From: an uncultured Neisseria sp.
GTDB taxonomy: Bacteria > Pseudomonadota > Gammaproteobacteria > Burkholderiales > Neisseriaceae
Assembly: GCA_927911515.1 (NCBI GenBank)
Contig: CAKMQH010000013.1
Location: 1 to 21,024, forward strand
Length of the DNA stretch: 21,024 nt
Direction: 5' to 3'
Below the pieces are notes generated by a model, which was given only the letters and a program-made list of their open reading frames with translations, was not told where the DNA came from and searched no databases. Position numbers and translations under genes: made by a program. Position 1 is the stretch's first letter; every line of letters starts with the position of its first letter. Positions 19,286 to 21,024 of the stretch are shown here, piece after piece.

Positions 19286-21024
19286 ATGCTAACAAACATT
19301 GCTAAGAAAATCTTCGGCAGCCGCAACGATCGACTGCTGAAACAATATCGTAAATCCGTTGCCAAAATCAACGCACTCGAAGAACAAATGAAAGCCTTGA
19401 GCGATGCGGATTTACAGGCTAAAACAGCCGAATTCAAACAACGTCTTGCCGACGGTCAAACTCTGGACGACATCTTGGTCGAAGCCTTCGCCGTCTGCCG
19501 CGAAGCGTCCCGCCGCGTACTCGGTATGCGCCACTTCGACGTACAGCTTATCGGCGGTATGGTGCTGCACGACGGCAAAATCGCCGAAATGCGTACCGGT
19601 GAAGGTAAAACCCTGGTCGCCACCCTTGCCGTCTATCTCAACGCCCTGTCCGGCAAAGGCGTGCACGTCGTTACTGTCAACGACTACCTCGCCTCGCGCG
19701 ACGCGGGCATCATGGCGCCGCTCTATAACTTCCTCGGCTTAACCGTCGGCGTCATCATCGCCGATATGCAGCCGTTGACCGTCAAACGCCTACGGCTCCG
19801 ACATCACCTACGGCACCAACAACGAATTCGGTTTCGACTACCTGCGCGACAATATGGTAACCGACCAATACGACAAAGTTCAGCGCGAATTGAATTTTGC
19901 AGTAGTGGACGAAGTGGACTCCATTTTGATTGACGAAGCGCGTACCCCGCTGATTATCTCCGGTCAGGCGGATGACAACATCCAGCTGTACCAAATCATG
20001 AACAGCCTTCCTGCGCACCTCATCCGCCAAGAAACCGAAGAAGGCGAAGGCGATTACTGGGTCGATGAAAAAGCACACCAAGTCATCTTGAGCGAAGCGG
20101 GTCACGAACACGCCGAGCAAATCCTGATTCAAATGGGCTTGCTGCAAGAAAACGACTCTCTCTACTCCGCCGCCAACATCGCCCTGATGCACCACCTCAT
20201 GGCTGCCCTGCGGGCGCATACGTTGTTCCATAAAGACCAACACTACGTCATCCAAGATGGCGAAATCGTCATCGTGGACGAATTTACAGGTCGTCTGATG
20301 TCCGGCCGCCGCTGGTCCGAAGGTTTGCACCAAGCCGTCGAAGCCAAAGAAGGCGTGGAAATCAAACGCGAAAACCAAACCCTCGCCTCCATCACCTTCC
20401 AAAACTATTTCCGCCTGTATACCAAGCTCTCCGGCATGACCGGTACTGCCGATACCGAAGCTTTCGAGTTCCAAAGCATCTACAACCTCGAAACCGTCAT
20501 CATCCCGACCAACCGCCCCGTACAGCGTAAAGACTTCAACGACCAGATTTTCCGTTCTGCCGAAGAAAAATTCGAAGCCGTCGTCAAAGACATCGAAGAA
20601 TGCCACAAACGCGGACAACCAGTCCTCGTCGGTACCACCAGCATCGAAAACTCCGAACTGGTCTCCAATCTTTTGCAAAAAGCCGGACTGCCGCACAACG
20701 TCCTTAACGCTAAAGAACACGAACGCGAAGCCCTGATTGTCGCCCAAGCCGGTAAAGTCGGCGCCATTACCGTCGCCACCAACATGGCGGGCCGCGGTAC
20801 CGACATCGTCCTCGGCGGTAACCTCAAACACCAAATCGAGGCCATCCAGTCCAACGAAAACCTGAGCGACGAAGAAAAAGCCGCACAAATCGCCGCCCTT
20901 GAAAACGGCTGGCAGGCAGAACACGACCAAGTGGTCGCAGCAGGCGGTCTGCACATCATCGGTACCGAACGCCACGAAAGCCGCCGTATCGACAACCAAT
21001 TGCGCGGACGCGCAGGCCGTCAGG
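19286..21024 (+). CDS. secA: Preprotein translocase ATPase SecA, 5' part, with an apparent frameshift
   Basis: SecA drives secretory proteins through SecYEG at the inner membrane. The N-terminal part carries Walker A AEMRTGEGKTL (100-110) and VVTVNDYLASRDA. Downstream, in another frame, are DITYGTNNEFGFDYLRDNMV, VVDEVDSILIDEARTP (Walker B), DEFTGRLMSGRRWSEGLHQA, SGMTGTADTEA, and ATNMAGRGTDIVLGGN with RRIDNQLRGRAGRQ at the edge. The frame breaks near 19775-19786. Restoring one T (T2 at 19775-19776) and one A (A3 at 19784-19786) gives QPFDRQNAYGSD, fitting the family; removing one A alone would also restore frame but fits less well. The gene continues past the window. AGGA lies before the ATG. 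Confidence 0.93.

Noticed and set aside
19782..20999. A 405-codon open frame on the minus strand
   Set aside because: It lies opposite secA, whose motifs are clear on the plus strand. Its composition (long runs of Val, Phe, Asp and Gly) is typical of an antisense shadow.

Overview
The window looks like the chromosome of a commensal Neisseria, most likely of the subflava/flavescens/mucosa/sicca type. The evidence is the many copies of a 12-base DNA uptake sequence in the AGGTCGTCTGAA dialect, a dRS3-type neisserial repeat at the left edge, a lipid-modified azurin (Laz) with an Ala/Pro/Glu-rich H.8-like stretch, and recognisable polA, dapE, mscS and secA genes. The species is an inference; no rRNA gene is present.

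Layout. Positions 1-5350 hold mostly small envelope and stress genes: an OsmC-like protein, a small membrane protein, two tandem PepSY-like proteins (one a Tyr/Asp/Arg-rich lipoprotein), a PspA/IM30 protein, a Cys-motif orphan, a small secreted NTF2-like protein, a DUF3304-like lipoprotein and a ribbon-helix-helix-like gene. Positions 5541-8331 are polA. Positions 8359-9368 are an AT-rich two-gene operon: a minimal CRISPR-polymerase (mCpol) cyclic nucleotide synthase followed, with an ATGA overlap, by a CARF-like protein with two membrane helices. This matches the Panoptes anti-phage system (OptS/OptE) and is the most interesting part of the window. Positions 9369-11646 hold mscS and a secreted orphan gene set among palindromic intergenic repeats. 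Positions 11647-14430 carry an Ada/Ogt-like DNA repair methyltransferase, a PEBP-family secreted protein, an AraC-family regulator and the tail of a decayed VOC/glyoxalase gene. Positions 14433-18415 carry a lipoprotein, dapE, an HI_0552-like protein, a hemerythrin and laz. Positions 18706-21024 carry a DUF721 (DciA-like) gene divergent from secA, which runs off the right edge.

How the genes work together. Most are independent housekeeping or envelope units separated by inverted uptake-sequence pairs that can act as terminators. The exception is OptS/OptE, where a constitutively made cyclic dinucleotide is expected to hold a membrane effector in check until a phage sequesters the nucleotide. 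Hemerythrin and Laz are neighbours with redox or metal chemistry in common, but they are separated by a terminator.

Quality warning. Four genes (the DUF3304 lipoprotein, the ribbon-helix-helix gene, polA and secA) are each broken by one- or two-base indels in or beside short homopolymers. Two of the four are core genes, and secA is essential in bacteria generally, so uncorrected sequencing errors are the simplest explanation. All motif, repeat and frame statements come from reading by eye; no database search was run.
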